A DNA stretch of 64,000 nt from Bacillota bacterium (GTDB lineage: Bacteria > Bacillota > Clostridia > Acetivibrionales > DSM-1351): assembly GCA_023443515.1 (NCBI GenBank), contig JAEZUC010000097.1:137284-201283 (forward strand), written 5' to 3'. The translations under genes and the position numbers were made by a program. Below the pieces are notes generated by a model. That model was not told where the DNA came from. It did not search any database and saw nothing but the letters and a program-made list of their open reading frames with translations. Below are positions 35,004-43,913 of the stretch, one piece after another. The first letter of the stretch is position 1, and the number at the start of each line of letters is the position of its first letter.

Positions 35004-35969
35004 TCACTTTAGCTTAACTCTGGGATCAACAATCGCATAGAAAATATCAGAAAGCAGATTTCCCAGAAGAGTAAGTACGGCAACAAACATTGAAAATCCC
35101 ATCAAAAGCGGATAATCTCTTTTTGTCACTGCTTCTAATGCAATTTTTCCTATACCCGGAATACCAAAAATGCTCTCTGTTATAATTGCACCTGAAAACA
35201 ATCCCGGAAGTGAAAGACCAATCAGAGTTACAATTGGAATCAGTGCATTTCGCAGGGCATGTTTGTATATAACAACCTTTTCACTGAGGCCTTTGGCTCT
35301 GGCTGTCCTTATATAATCCTGTTTTACGATTTCAAGGACAGCAGTTCTTGTGTACCTCATCATAGACCCTGCACTAATCAATGCCAGTACTAAAACCGGC
35401 AGAATCATATGTTTTAGTCGGTCAATGAAAAATTCAAACCCTATATAGCTTGAACCGGGTGTATTTAGTCCCGCCAGTGGCAGAAGATGAAGGTTTACGG
35501 CAAATACTTTTATTAATATATAACCGAGGAAAAAGGATGGAAAGGATATTCCGATTAATGCTAAGAAAGTAAAAATCATATCAGTTTTTGAGTACTGCCT
35601 TGTGGCAGAAATAATTCCTATAGGAATGGCTATAAGCAGCTCCAGAAGAAAAGCTGCAAGTGCTATACTGAAGGAATTCCATACATATGTATTGATTACG
35701 GTGGAAACAGGTTTCTGGTATGTAAATGAATCCCCGAAATCAAAATGAATGGCACCCTTAATCCATTTAAAATACTTGATAAAAATAGGATCGTTAATCC
35801 CGTATATATCTTTAAGATGTTGGACCTGCTGGGGTGTCATATGTGTAGAAGAGACTTTTGAATCAATAAAATTTCCGGGAACCAGATTGATTATTAAGAA
35901 TAATATTATGGAAACTCCAATTATAATGGGTATCATCTGGAGGATTCTTCTGGCTAAGTAATTCCACAT
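35004..35969 (-). CDS. oppB: Oligopeptide ABC transporter permease OppB
   Basis: 321 residues, six membrane helices. The N-terminus WNYLARRILQMIPIIIGVSIILFL and the EAA-type loop TARAKGLSEKVVIYKHALRNALIP are family signatures. With OppC it forms the peptide channel. Follows oppA after a hairpin-containing gap. Confidence 0.92.
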   Translation of the reverse strand: MWNYLARRILQMIPIIIGVSIILFLIINLVPGNFIDSKVSSTHMTPQQVQHLKDIYGINDPIFIKYFKWIKGAIHFDFGDSFTYQKPVSTVINTYVWNSFSIALAAFLLELLIAIPIGIISATRQYSKTDMIFTFLALIGISFPSFFLGYILIKVFAVNLHLLPLAGLNTPGSSYIGFEFFIDRLKHMILPVLVLALISAGSMMRYTRTAVLEIVKQDYIRTARAKGLSEKVVIYKHALRNALIPIVTLIGLSLPGLFSGAIITESIFGIPGIGKIALEAVTKRDYPLLMGFSMFVAVLTLLGNLLSDIFYAIVDPRVKLK

Positions 35970-36006
35970 GTTACAACTCTCCTGTCATTTGTTAATTTGG
36001 GTTAAA

Positions 36007-36041
36007 GAGAATGCCCGTATCTTTTAGTTACGGACATTCTC
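36007..36041 (-). terminator. Intercistronic hairpin between oppA and oppB
   Basis: GAGAATG and CCGTA segments pair with TACGG and CATTCTC across one mismatch, giving a 13-position stem; TTTAA follows on the minus strand. Such hairpins often lower expression of the permease genes relative to the binding protein. Confidence 0.6.
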
Positions 36042-36062
36042 AAAACTTAATGTGAAAATTTC

Positions 36063-37814
36063 TTATTTTCCAATTTCAGCTTTATATAAGTTATAGAAGA
36101 AATCCCTAAATGATGAGAGTTCATAGTTCTTGATTCTGGAGTTGGCTACCCACATGTCACTTCTCTGATATACATAAAGTACAGGTAAATCATTATTCAA
36201 AATTTTATATATTTTTTTATAAATAGGTTTTCTCTTTTCTGTGCTTATTTCGTTGAGACCTTCTTCACATAGCTTGTCAACTTCTTCATTCTTGTAATTG
36301 TAATAATTTTGAGTCGCATCTGATTTATATGCATTTGCTAATGAATTGTCAGGGTCCGGAGTAAGTCCATTTGCCATAAAATAAGCTTCCAGCTGCTTTT
36401 TGGTTGCCTTTTGCTGAAGAGTCGGCCAATCAAGATTTTCAACTGTAACCTCTATTCCCAGCTTTGCGTAATCATCCTTCATAACCGGAACCATAATGTC
36501 AGTAACTGGATGAGGGCTCATGCAGGAGAACTTGATTTTAAACTCCTTGCCATCCTTTTCACGTTTTCCGTTGCTGTTTAGCTTCCAACCGGCTTCATCT
36601 AACAGCTGTCCTGCTTTATCCAGATTGTATTCATATGTATTGCAACCTTCGTCGTCGTATGCCCATGATACGTTTGATTCAGGTATATTCACGACTCTTG
36701 CATATTCACCGTATACCTTTTCAACAACAGCCGCTCTGTTCAGAGCATACATAAGAGCCTGTCGTACTTTTACATCGTTGAATTTAGGATTTGCATCGTT
36801 AAATCCTACATATCCGTACCCGTTGGTAGAGAATCTGTATATGTCTATAAACCCTGCATCCTTTGCTGCTTTCATATTGTCAGGTGAAACATCAGCCATA
36901 TCTATATCCGTCTCTCCTGCCATAACTCGCTGAAGTTCCTGTCCTGAAGGAGTTATTGAAAATACCAGATTTTTGATCTTTGGAGCTCCTTTGAAATATT
37001 TTTCGTTTGCCTCGAGTTTCAGTTCCTGGCCCGCTTTATACTCAACAAACTTGTATTGACCTGTGCCCATTGGTGCTCCGTTTTTTTCCTTGACCTTTGC
37101 TGTATCACCCTTTTTAAAATCAGGACCGTAATACTTCTTTTCAAGTAACGGAACCTGCAATGCATATATTGCGGGACCACTGGCTTTGTCGACGGTTATC
37201 TCCAGTGTTTTATCATCAAGCACCTTTATTCCTTCGATTTTGTCAGCGTTTCCATTTTTATACGCATCAAGGCCTTTTATAAATGTTTTAGATATATCCG
37301 CAGGTCCATCATATTTAGGATCGGCTTCCAGATAGTATGCAAACTCTAAATCAGAAGCTGTAGCAGGATTTCCATCCCAGAACTTGACTCCGTCTTTGAT
37401 TGTAAAGGTATATATAAGTCCGTCATCCGAAACTTTATAGTCCGTTGCACCCGGTATCGCCTTACCATCAAAATCAACTTCTATATTGAAATCAAACATG
37501 GTAAAGATAGCATACCAATCGTATCCGTTATCGCCATACAAATAATTAAATATTCCTGTTGTATCCGGTAAACCAATAACTAATGTGTCCTTTCTGTCTG
37601 TTGCAACCTTAGGACTTTTTCCTACGTCAGTAGCAGCAGTAAATTCAACGCCATACTTCTTGTAATCAAACCCTGTCTGACTGGCCTTTGTTCCTGTTGA
37701 TGTGTTTAATGACGGGCTTCCGGATGAATCCCCGGTTTCAGGTTTACTGGTACATGCAGGTATAGTCAATATAATTGACAACACTATTGATAATATTGCT
37801 AATTTCTTCTTCAT
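36063..37814 (-). CDS. oppA: Peptide ABC transporter substrate-binding lipoprotein OppA
   Basis: 583 residues. The lipoprotein signal ends in the lipobox IPAC (Cys at about 21), followed by a Ser/Thr-rich linker. The SBP_bac_5 domain shows YTFTIKDGVKFWDGNPATASDLEFAY and RQALMYALNRAAVVEKVYG. It captures peptides outside the cell for OppBCDF. First gene of the operon. Confidence 0.92.
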   Translation of the reverse strand: MKKKLAILSIVLSIILTIPACTSKPETGDSSGSPSLNTSTGTKASQTGFDYKKYGVEFTAATDVGKSPKVATDRKDTLVIGLPDTTGIFNYLYGDNGYDWYAIFTMFDFNIEVDFDGKAIPGATDYKVSDDGLIYTFTIKDGVKFWDGNPATASDLEFAYYLEADPKYDGPADISKTFIKGLDAYKNGNADKIEGIKVLDDKTLEITVDKASGPAIYALQVPLLEKKYYGPDFKKGDTAKVKEKNGAPMGTGQYKFVEYKAGQELKLEANEKYFKGAPKIKNLVFSITPSGQELQRVMAGETDIDMADVSPDNMKAAKDAGFIDIYRFSTNGYGYVGFNDANPKFNDVKVRQALMYALNRAAVVEKVYGEYARVVNIPESNVSWAYDDEGCNTYEYNLDKAGQLLDEAGWKLNSNGKREKDGKEFKIKFSCMSPHPVTDIMVPVMKDDYAKLGIEVTVENLDWPTLQQKATKKQLEAYFMANGLTPDPDNSLANAYKSDATQNYYNYKNEEVDKLCEEGLNEISTEKRKPIYKKIYKILNNDLPVLYVYQRSDMWVANSRIKNYELSSFRDFFYNLYKAEIGK

Positions 37815-37918
37815 TGCAATCCCCCTTAATTAATATTAATAGCAATTTGCTTACAAAAAAACACAGATAGTTCTACATCATAGAGCTCCCTTGCTCCATT
37901 TAGAATTAATCCATGTTA

Positions 37919-37942
37919 ATTTCAACATGCATGTTTTGAAAT
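37919..37942. repeat. Palindrome upstream of oppA
   Basis: The perfect 12-bp palindrome AACATGCATGTT (37924-37935) is flanked by ATTTC and GAAAT. It lies about 105 nt upstream of oppA and could be an operator. Apart from it and the tRNA-Tyr promoter, the 37815-38150 gap shows nothing recognisable. Confidence 0.4.
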
Positions 37943-38088
37943 CTAGATTGTGGTTTGTAATTATTTGTTATTCTACCATATATTTCTCAGTTTAGCAATT
38001 TATAACTTATATTTATGGCGTTAAGTTAGTATTTTTTAAATGAATTAATTCCCATGTAGTAAAAATATAATAAATTTATCAAAAGTTG

Positions 38089-38117
38089 TTGACAAGATGT
38101 AGTATTTAGTGCATAAT
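38089..38117 (+). promoter_or_regulatory. Promoter of tRNA-Tyr
   Basis: TTGACA (38089-38094) and CATAAT (38112-38117) with a 17-nt spacer, 33 nt upstream of the tRNA. Confidence 0.82.
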
Positions 38118-38150
38118 CTTATTTGTTGCCGAAAACAACATATTGATTTT

Positions 38151-38235
38151 GGAGGGGTTCCCGAGTGGCCAAAGGGGGCAGACTGTAAATCTGTTGTCTC
38201 TGACTTCGATGGTTCGAATCCATCTCCCTCCACCA
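38151..38235 (+). tRNA. tRNA-Tyr (GTA)
   Basis: Class II tRNA with a long variable arm. The acceptor stem is GGAGGGG paired with TCCCTCC, the anticodon loop is CTGTAAA (anticodon GUA), the T-loop is TTCGAAT, and CCA is encoded (38233-38235). Confidence 0.94.
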
Positions 38236-38241
38236 ACAAAG

Positions 38242-38280
38242 CTCTGTACATTCGCGTTAACGCTGTGTGCGGAGTTTTTT
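38242..38280 (+). terminator. Terminator of tRNA-Tyr
   Basis: CTCTGTACA pairs with TGTGCGGAG (two G-U pairs) around a GCGTTAACGC loop region, followed by six T. Confidence 0.75.
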
Positions 38281-38347
38281 CATTGTCCTTAATATTCGGG
38301 AAACATAATACTTTTACATTTTTTATTTTACAAATATATTACAACTC

Positions 38348-38377
38348 TTGACAGGACTTACTATGCTGTAATAACAT
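38348..38377 (+). promoter_or_regulatory. Promoter of the ABC exporter leader
   Basis: TTGACA (38348-38353) is followed 18 nt later by TAACAT (38372-38377), a 4/6 match to -10. It lies about 320 nt before the first ABC gene, leaving a long leader. Confidence 0.6.
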
Positions 38378-38432
38378 ATGCTGGTAATGTATTCTCATAT
38401 TACAAATTTGGTGAAAGGAGTGTTTAAAAAAT

Positions 38433-38468
38433 ATGTACAATATAATTAGCGGGGTAGTTAATCCATAA
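38433..38468 (+). CDS. Putative 11-residue leader peptide
   Basis: ATG to TAA encodes MYNIISGVVNP. AAAGGAG lies 12 nt upstream of the ATG. It precedes a pairing region (38479-38523) and an intrinsic terminator (38576-38605), the layout of a ribosome-sensing attenuator. The ORF is so short that the call depends on that context. Confidence 0.45.
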   Translation: MYNIISGVVNP

Positions 38469-38478
38469 TTTAATATTG

Positions 38479-38523
38479 GACCTTTATGTAAAGCATATTT
38501 TTTTGTTTTACTTTTTAAAGGTC
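38479..38523 (+). promoter_or_regulatory. Hairpin in the ABC exporter leader
   Basis: GACCTTTA (38479-38486) pairs with TAAAGGTC (38516-38523), and GTAAA (38488-38492) with TTTAC (38507-38511). It begins about 10 nt after the leader-peptide stop, where a stalled ribosome would interfere with it. Confidence 0.55.
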
Positions 38524-38575
38524 AACACTTTAGTAACCGTCATTCCAGTTAATATGTTAAAATAAAAATATATTG

Positions 38576-38605
38576 AACACGATGCTTGCGTTATCGTGTT
38601 TTTTT
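38576..38605 (+). terminator. Attenuator-type terminator before the ABC exporter genes
   Basis: AACACGAT and ATCGTGTT form an 8-bp stem with a 9-nt loop, followed directly by seven T. It lies in the leader, about 90 nt upstream of the first ABC gene, so transcription must pass it. Confidence 0.8.
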
Positions 38606-38695
38606 ATTTCTAATTTTTAGAGATTTTCTTATAGTAAACCCTGTTCTTATTTGACTGTTACTAATAATCATTACACTTTATTAAGGAGAATTTAT

Positions 38696-40540
38696 ATGCA
38701 ATTCAAAAACAAAGGTCGATTCAAGATGCTCTATTCATTCATGAAAGGCTACAAATGGCTTTTTGCTCTTGCTGTCTTGTTTACTATGCTTGCAATAGTA
38801 TTCAATTATCTGATGCCACAAATAACAAAAATTATTGTTGATTCGGTTATTGGCACAGAGGAGCTGAAACTGCCTAAATTTATAATGAATTTTATCAATA
38901 GCCATGGAGGCAGAGATATGCTGAGAAACAACCTGCTTGCCTGCTCCCTTCTGGCACTGGCACTTGCAGCTTTGTCGGGGTTGTTTACATTACTTTTCAG
39001 GATATGTATTGCTAAGGCTTCTGAGGGTACTATCCGTAAAATGAGAAACCACCTGTTCAGTCATATTCAGAGACTTCCCTACAGCTGGCATGTCAAAAAC
39101 CAGACCGGCGACATAATACAAAGATGTACTTCCGATGTTGAGGTTATAAGAAATTTTATCTCCCAGCAGCTTATAGAAATGATTAGAACTGTTTTCTTAG
39201 TAGGCTTTTCCATTACCATCATGTTTACAATGAATATCAGGCTGTCTCTTATAGCACTAGCCTTCTTCCCTATCGTCGTGACATACTCGGCAATTTTCTA
39301 TCATAAAATTGCTGCCAAGTTCAAGTTTGCAGATGAAGCCGAAGGAGCATTGTCTGCAATGGTACAGGAAAATCTTACGGGAGTACGTGTAGTTCGTGCT
39401 TTTGGGCGTCAGAATTATGAAATCGAGAACTTTGACACTAAAAATGATCACTTTGCTAACTATTGGATCAAATTGGGATTCCTCCTAAGTAAATATTGGG
39501 GCATTGGAGATTTAGTTTCAGGACTTCAAGTTATGCTCATAGTAATCATGGGTTCAATTGATGCAGCACACGGTATTATTACACTTGGAGAATTTCTTGT
39601 ATTTGTTTTCTATAATTCAATGTTAATATGGCCAGTGAGAAACTTTGGGCGTATTCTGTCAGAGCTTAGTAAAACCAGTGTTTCCTTAAATCGTATACTT
39701 GAAATAGTTGCAGAGGAAGAAGAAAAAGATTGTGAAGGTGCCGTTACACCTGATATGACAGGAGATATTGAGTTTAAAAATGTTAATTTTGATTATGAAG
39801 GTGTTAAGCCTGTACTGAAGGATATTTCATTTAAAATTCAGGCAGGAACAACTTTTGGCATACTGGGAGGCACAGGTTCGGGTAAGTCAACAATTACATA
39901 CCTTCTGGACAGACTGTATAATCTGCCCGAAAACCAAGGAGTAATTGAAATAGGCGGAGTTGATATCAGAAAAATACAGCTAGAACATCTTCGCAAGAAT
40001 ATTGGTTTTGTTCTTCAGGAGCCGTTTTTGTTTTCCAAAACTATTAAAGAAAATATAGATATTTTTGAAAATACCGGGGACATGGAACGAATACGATACT
40101 GTGCTGATGTTGCCGCTGTTGATGATGCCGTTATGAGTTTTTCCAAGGGTTATGACACTATTGTGGGAGAACGTGGCGTTACTCTCTCTGGAGGACAAAA
40201 GCAAAGAGTATCTATTGCAAGAATGCTGATGCAGAAGCCGCCGATCATGATATTTGACGACTCCCTTTCTGCCGTTGATTCAGAAACAGATGCAAAAATC
40301 CGTAGTGCTTTAAAGAATAGTACCGGGCAAAGTACTGTACTCCTGATTTCCCACAGAATAACCACATTAATGCAGGCAGACGTAATAATGGTTCTGGATG
40401 ACGGTAAAATCTCAGAAATCGGTTCACACTCCCAGTTACTTGAAAATGCTAAAGGCATTTATAAGAAAATATATGATATACAAAGCAGTCTTGATACTGA
40501 AGTCTCAGATTCAGCTGCTCAAACAGGAGGTGGTAATTAA
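38696..40540 (+). CDS. bmrC: Heterodimeric ABC exporter subunit, BmrC/YheI-like
   Basis: 614 residues from the ATG at 38696, with AAGGAG 7 nt upstream. An N-terminal six-helix exporter domain is followed by an ATPase domain with Walker A GGTGSGKST, a canonical signature LSGGQKQRVSIARM and Walker B IMIFDDSLSAVD. The usual catalytic Glu after Walker B is Asp, as in the degenerate-site subunit of BmrCD and TM287/288-type exporters. The stop overlaps the start of the next gene (TAATG). Likely a multidrug exporter half; the gene name is by similarity. Confidence 0.85.
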   Translation: MQFKNKGRFKMLYSFMKGYKWLFALAVLFTMLAIVFNYLMPQITKIIVDSVIGTEELKLPKFIMNFINSHGGRDMLRNNLLACSLLALALAALSGLFTLLFRICIAKASEGTIRKMRNHLFSHIQRLPYSWHVKNQTGDIIQRCTSDVEVIRNFISQQLIEMIRTVFLVGFSITIMFTMNIRLSLIALAFFPIVVTYSAIFYHKIAAKFKFADEAEGALSAMVQENLTGVRVVRAFGRQNYEIENFDTKNDHFANYWIKLGFLLSKYWGIGDLVSGLQVMLIVIMGSIDAAHGIITLGEFLVFVFYNSMLIWPVRNFGRILSELSKTSVSLNRILEIVAEEEEKDCEGAVTPDMTGDIEFKNVNFDYEGVKPVLKDISFKIQAGTTFGILGGTGSGKSTITYLLDRLYNLPENQGVIEIGGVDIRKIQLEHLRKNIGFVLQEPFLFSKTIKENIDIFENTGDMERIRYCADVAAVDDAVMSFSKGYDTIVGERGVTLSGGQKQRVSIARMLMQKPPIMIFDDSLSAVDSETDAKIRSALKNSTGQSTVLLISHRITTLMQADVIMVLDDGKISEIGSHSQLLENAKGIYKKIYDIQSSLDTEVSDSAAQTGGGN

Positions 40541-42372
40541 TGGCGTATTATGAAGAAGAAGATTACAAAAAACCCTTTTCAATAAAGGTCTGGAAAAATG
40601 TTATTCCTTTTGTAAAGCTTTATAAAAAAGCCTTTGCTATGGCCATGTCATTTTTAATACTTGTTTCTTTGATTGATATTTTATATCCGTTTTTTCAAAG
40701 GTATGCAATAAATAATTTTATTCTGCCAAAGACAACAGAAGGAATAGGTAAATTTGCTCTGGTAAACGGTTCTGTACTACTTCTGCAGGCCTTAGCGGTA
40801 ATTATTTTCATTCGCAACGCTATGACTGTTGAGTTAAATGTTTCAAAATCCATTAGAAAGTCGCTTTTTGTTCACTTGCAAAAGCTTTCTTTTACTTATT
40901 ACAACAAGACTCCCGTTGGCTACATGATGGCCAGAGTTATGAGTGATACCGGAAGGATAGGCCAGATGGTTTCATGGGGACTTATAGATTTGCTATGGGC
41001 TGTTATATATGTAATCGGTGTTTTCATAGCAATGCTGTTCCTGAATGTTAAGCTGGCCTTATTGGTAATGACTATTATTCCGTTCATTTCTGTTATAACT
41101 ATGTACTTTCAGAAAAAGATATTAAGCGTTAACAGAAAAATCAGAAAAATTAATTCAACCATGACAGGCGCTTTCAACGAGGGGATAACCGGGGCCAGAA
41201 CTTCTAAAACTCTGGTAATTGAGGACAACAACCTGAAGGATTTTTCACAGGTTACAGATAAGTTCTACTCTTTTACTATGCGTGCAACTGTATTGAACGC
41301 AGTATTTATACCAATCATTCTATGTTTCAGTGCCACTTCCCTAACAATGGTATTAACCTATGGCGGCTACATAGTAATGAAAGATCCTAGCGAATTAGGT
41401 ACTCTCTCTGTATTTATTACCTATGCTGTCAGCATTTTTGAGCCAATACAGCAAATAGCCCGTGTATTTGCTGACTTTGTATCTACTCAGGCAAATATCG
41501 AACGTGTTACGGGCCTGCTGGAGACAGAGCCTGATATTACAGATACTCCTGAGGTTATTGAAAAATACGGAGATAATTTCAACCCAAAGAAAGAAAACTG
41601 GGAACCCCTTGTAGGTGATATTGAGTTTAAAAATGTCACCTTTAAGTACCCTGACGGTGACGAATATATATTGACGGATTTCAATCTTAAAATACCGGCA
41701 GGAACAACAGTTGCAATTGTAGGCGAAACAGGAGCAGGCAAAAGTACCCTGGTCAATCTTGCCTGCAGGTTTTTTGAACCAACCGCAGGTACGATACTTA
41801 TTGACGGAAGAGATTACAGGGAGCGTTCACAATTGTGGCTGCACAATAACATAGGTTATGTGCTTCAAAGCCCCCACCTGTTTTCGGGAACTGTAAGGGA
41901 AAATATTCGTTACGGTAAATTTGATGCCACTGACGAGGAGATTGAAGCCGCCATAAAAATAGTGGCTGCTGACAGTGTAATAAACAGTCTGGAAAACGGT
42001 CTTGACACAAACATAGGCGAAGGCGGCGACCGACTGTCTACCGGGGAAAAACAGCTGATTTCATTTGCCCGGGCGGTTATTTCAGACCCTAGGATTTTCG
42101 TACTTGATGAAGCAACCTCCTCTATTGACACACAGACTGAGCAAATGATTCAGGAAGCAATAATGCACATTCTGAATAACAGAACATCGTTTTTGATCGC
42201 CCACAGACTCTCTACTATCAAGAAAGCTGATATAATTCTGGTTGTAAAAAACGGTAAAATCATCGAACGCGGAAATCACAGGGAACTGCTTAAACAGAAA
42301 GGCTACTATTATTCCCTGTACAAGAAGCAGTTCGAGGAGGAAACAGGTGCGGCAGTTCTGAATAATGCATAG
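40540..42372 (+). CDS. bmrD: Heterodimeric ABC exporter subunit, BmrD/YheH-like
   Basis: 610 residues. Six-helix exporter domain, then Walker A GETGAGKST, signature LSTGEKQLISFARA (degenerate) and Walker B IFVLDEATSSID with the catalytic Glu intact. Together with the upstream subunit this gives one consensus and one degenerate ATP site, the mark of asymmetric heterodimers. Translationally coupled to the first gene by a 1-nt overlap. Confidence 0.87.
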   Translation: MAYYEEEDYKKPFSIKVWKNVIPFVKLYKKAFAMAMSFLILVSLIDILYPFFQRYAINNFILPKTTEGIGKFALVNGSVLLLQALAVIIFIRNAMTVELNVSKSIRKSLFVHLQKLSFTYYNKTPVGYMMARVMSDTGRIGQMVSWGLIDLLWAVIYVIGVFIAMLFLNVKLALLVMTIIPFISVITMYFQKKILSVNRKIRKINSTMTGAFNEGITGARTSKTLVIEDNNLKDFSQVTDKFYSFTMRATVLNAVFIPIILCFSATSLTMVLTYGGYIVMKDPSELGTLSVFITYAVSIFEPIQQIARVFADFVSTQANIERVTGLLETEPDITDTPEVIEKYGDNFNPKKENWEPLVGDIEFKNVTFKYPDGDEYILTDFNLKIPAGTTVAIVGETGAGKSTLVNLACRFFEPTAGTILIDGRDYRERSQLWLHNNIGYVLQSPHLFSGTVRENIRYGKFDATDEEIEAAIKIVAADSVINSLENGLDTNIGEGGDRLSTGEKQLISFARAVISDPRIFVLDEATSSIDTQTEQMIQEAIMHILNNRTSFLIAHRLSTIKKADIILVVKNGKIIERGNHRELLKQKGYYYSLYKKQFEEETGAAVLNNA

Positions 42373-42465
42373 AAGAAACCTTGCAATCAGTTAGCACTGT
42401 CGTGTAAGCACGGCAACTTCAAATAAATGCGAAGCATAATTCATAGCTTTTGCTGAAATTGTAGG

Positions 42466-42575
42466 CTCACAGCAATCCTTTTTTTTAAGTCAAGTGACAG
42501 GATGTCACTTGACGCAGCACGCCGAGCACACCATGTACAAGTCCTTGCAACGGTAAAAAAAAGGCACGCTGTGAG
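42466..42575. repeat. Palindromic element of unknown type
   Basis: Outer arms CTCACAGC/GCTGTGAG (42466-42473 with 42568-42575), then CCTTTTTTTT/AAAAAAAAGG (42477-42486 with 42555-42564), enclose an inner perfect hairpin GTCAAGTGACA-GGA-TGTCACTTGAC (42489-42513) and about 40 nt of unpaired, relatively GC-rich sequence. No ORF is present. It could be a small mobile element or a structured RNA. Confidence 0.6.
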
Positions 42576-42597
42576 TCGAACTATTTAAGCAATCCCA

Positions 42598-42627
42598 TTG
42601 ATAAATTTAAATAATAATTGATATAAT
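42598..42627 (+). promoter_or_regulatory. Promoter of tmcAL
   Basis: TTGATA (42598-42603) and TATAAT (42622-42627) with an 18-nt spacer, 29 nt before the start codon. Confidence 0.72.
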
Positions 42628-42656
42628 ACCCATATCAGATTACATGGAGAGATCAA

Positions 42657-43907
42657 ATGAAGGTACTTGGAATAGTTGCTGAATACAACCCTTTTCATAA
42701 CGGGCATATGTATCATATAGAAGAATCAAAAAAACTCACCGGCTGTGACGCTGTAGTTTGTGTTATGAGCGGTAACTTTATACAAAGAGGCGAGCCTGCT
42801 ATAATAAATAAATTTGCCCGAACCGAAATTGCTCTTGGCAATGGTGTTGATTTAATAATTGAGTTACCTGTTCCCTTTGCAGTTTCAAGTGCAGAGTTTT
42901 TTGCATATGGTGCTGTCAGCATTTTGAACAGTATAGGCATAGTTGACTGTATTTCTTTTGGAAGTGAATCCGGAAACATCAGTTCTCTTCAAAAGATAGC
43001 CAAAATTCTCGTGTCTGAGCCGGAAATCTATAAGGATGAACTAAAAAAGCATTTGTCCGCGGGGTTATCTTTCCCTGTATGCAGACAAAAAGCTTTGGAA
43101 AAATATATAAGTTCACAGTGCGAGTACAAAGAAAACCTTTCATATTTACTTGAAACCTCCAACAATATTCTTGCTTTAGAATACTTAAAGGCCCTTATAA
43201 AACTCAATAGTCCAATTCAGCCGTATACGATAAAAAGAATCTCCAACAGCTATAATACACCTGAGCTTACAGGTAGTATTTCCAGTGCAACTGCTATCAG
43301 AAATAGTATTTATGAGAATGAAATCGATGCCGGCAGGCAAGCTCTTCCGCTACTGGCGCAACAGATTATGGAAAGGGAAATTTCTTTAGGTAGAGGGCCA
43401 AACAGCTTATATTCCTTTGAAAATATATTACTGGCCTTTCTGCGTCACGCTAAAACACAAGAGCTGAAAAATATTCAGGACGTTTCAGAAGGTCTGGAGT
43501 ATAGGATTAAAAATGCCGCAGAAAATTCAGGCTGTTTTGACGACCTGCTTGCCAATATATGCACAAAGCGTTATCCGAAAACGCGTATACAAAGAACACT
43601 CATTTCTCTACTTGTCGGCATGAAAAGATTTGATATTGAACAATTTATGGAAAGTGGTGGTCCACAATACGCCAGAATTCTTGGATTCAACAAAACCGGA
43701 CGTGAGCTTCTGTCAGCTATGAAAAAGAAATCAACAATCCCTGTTATAACTAAAACATCCGACTACAAATCATCCTCTGACATTTTGATTTCAAGAATGT
43801 TGGATATTGAGGCACAAGCAACGGACACATATGTACTGGCATATAAAAACCCGGCTTTCAGAAAAGCCGGGCAAGAATTTACTCAAAATATTATTGTTTG
43901 CAGGTAA
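42657..43907 (+). CDS. tmcAL: tRNA(Met) cytidine acetate ligase
   Basis: 416 residues, YlbM family. The nucleotidyltransferase motif EYNPFHNGHMYHI contains HNGH (14-17), and VCVMSGNFIQRGEPAIINKFARTE is diagnostic. TmcAL acetylates C34 of elongator tRNA-Met using acetate and ATP, so it acts on a CAU tRNA; one CAU tRNA lies in this window. The 3' end contains a hairpin that serves the convergent RNase J gene. Confidence 0.9.
   Translation: MKVLGIVAEYNPFHNGHMYHIEESKKLTGCDAVVCVMSGNFIQRGEPAIINKFARTEIALGNGVDLIIELPVPFAVSSAEFFAYGAVSILNSIGIVDCISFGSESGNISSLQKIAKILVSEPEIYKDELKKHLSAGLSFPVCRQKALEKYISSQCEYKENLSYLLETSNNILALEYLKALIKLNSPIQPYTIKRISNSYNTPELTGSISSATAIRNSIYENEIDAGRQALPLLAQQIMEREISLGRGPNSLYSFENILLAFLRHAKTQELKNIQDVSEGLEYRIKNAAENSGCFDDLLANICTKRYPKTRIQRTLISLLVGMKRFDIEQFMESGGPQYARILGFNKTGRELLSAMKKKSTIPVITKTSDYKSSSDILISRMLDIEAQATDTYVLAYKNPAFRKAGQEFTQNIIVCR
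43850..43871 (-). terminator. RNase J terminator embedded in the tmcAL coding end
   Basis: CCCGGCTTT and AAAGCCGGG form a 9-bp stem with a 4-nt loop. On the minus strand five T follow. It lies about 40 nt past the rnj stop but inside the last codons of tmcAL. Confidence 0.72.
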
Positions 43908-43913
43908 ACGAAC

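Noticed and set aside
38045..38351. Open frames on both strands across tRNA-Tyr
   Set aside because: They include the whole tRNA and its terminator and have no independent support.
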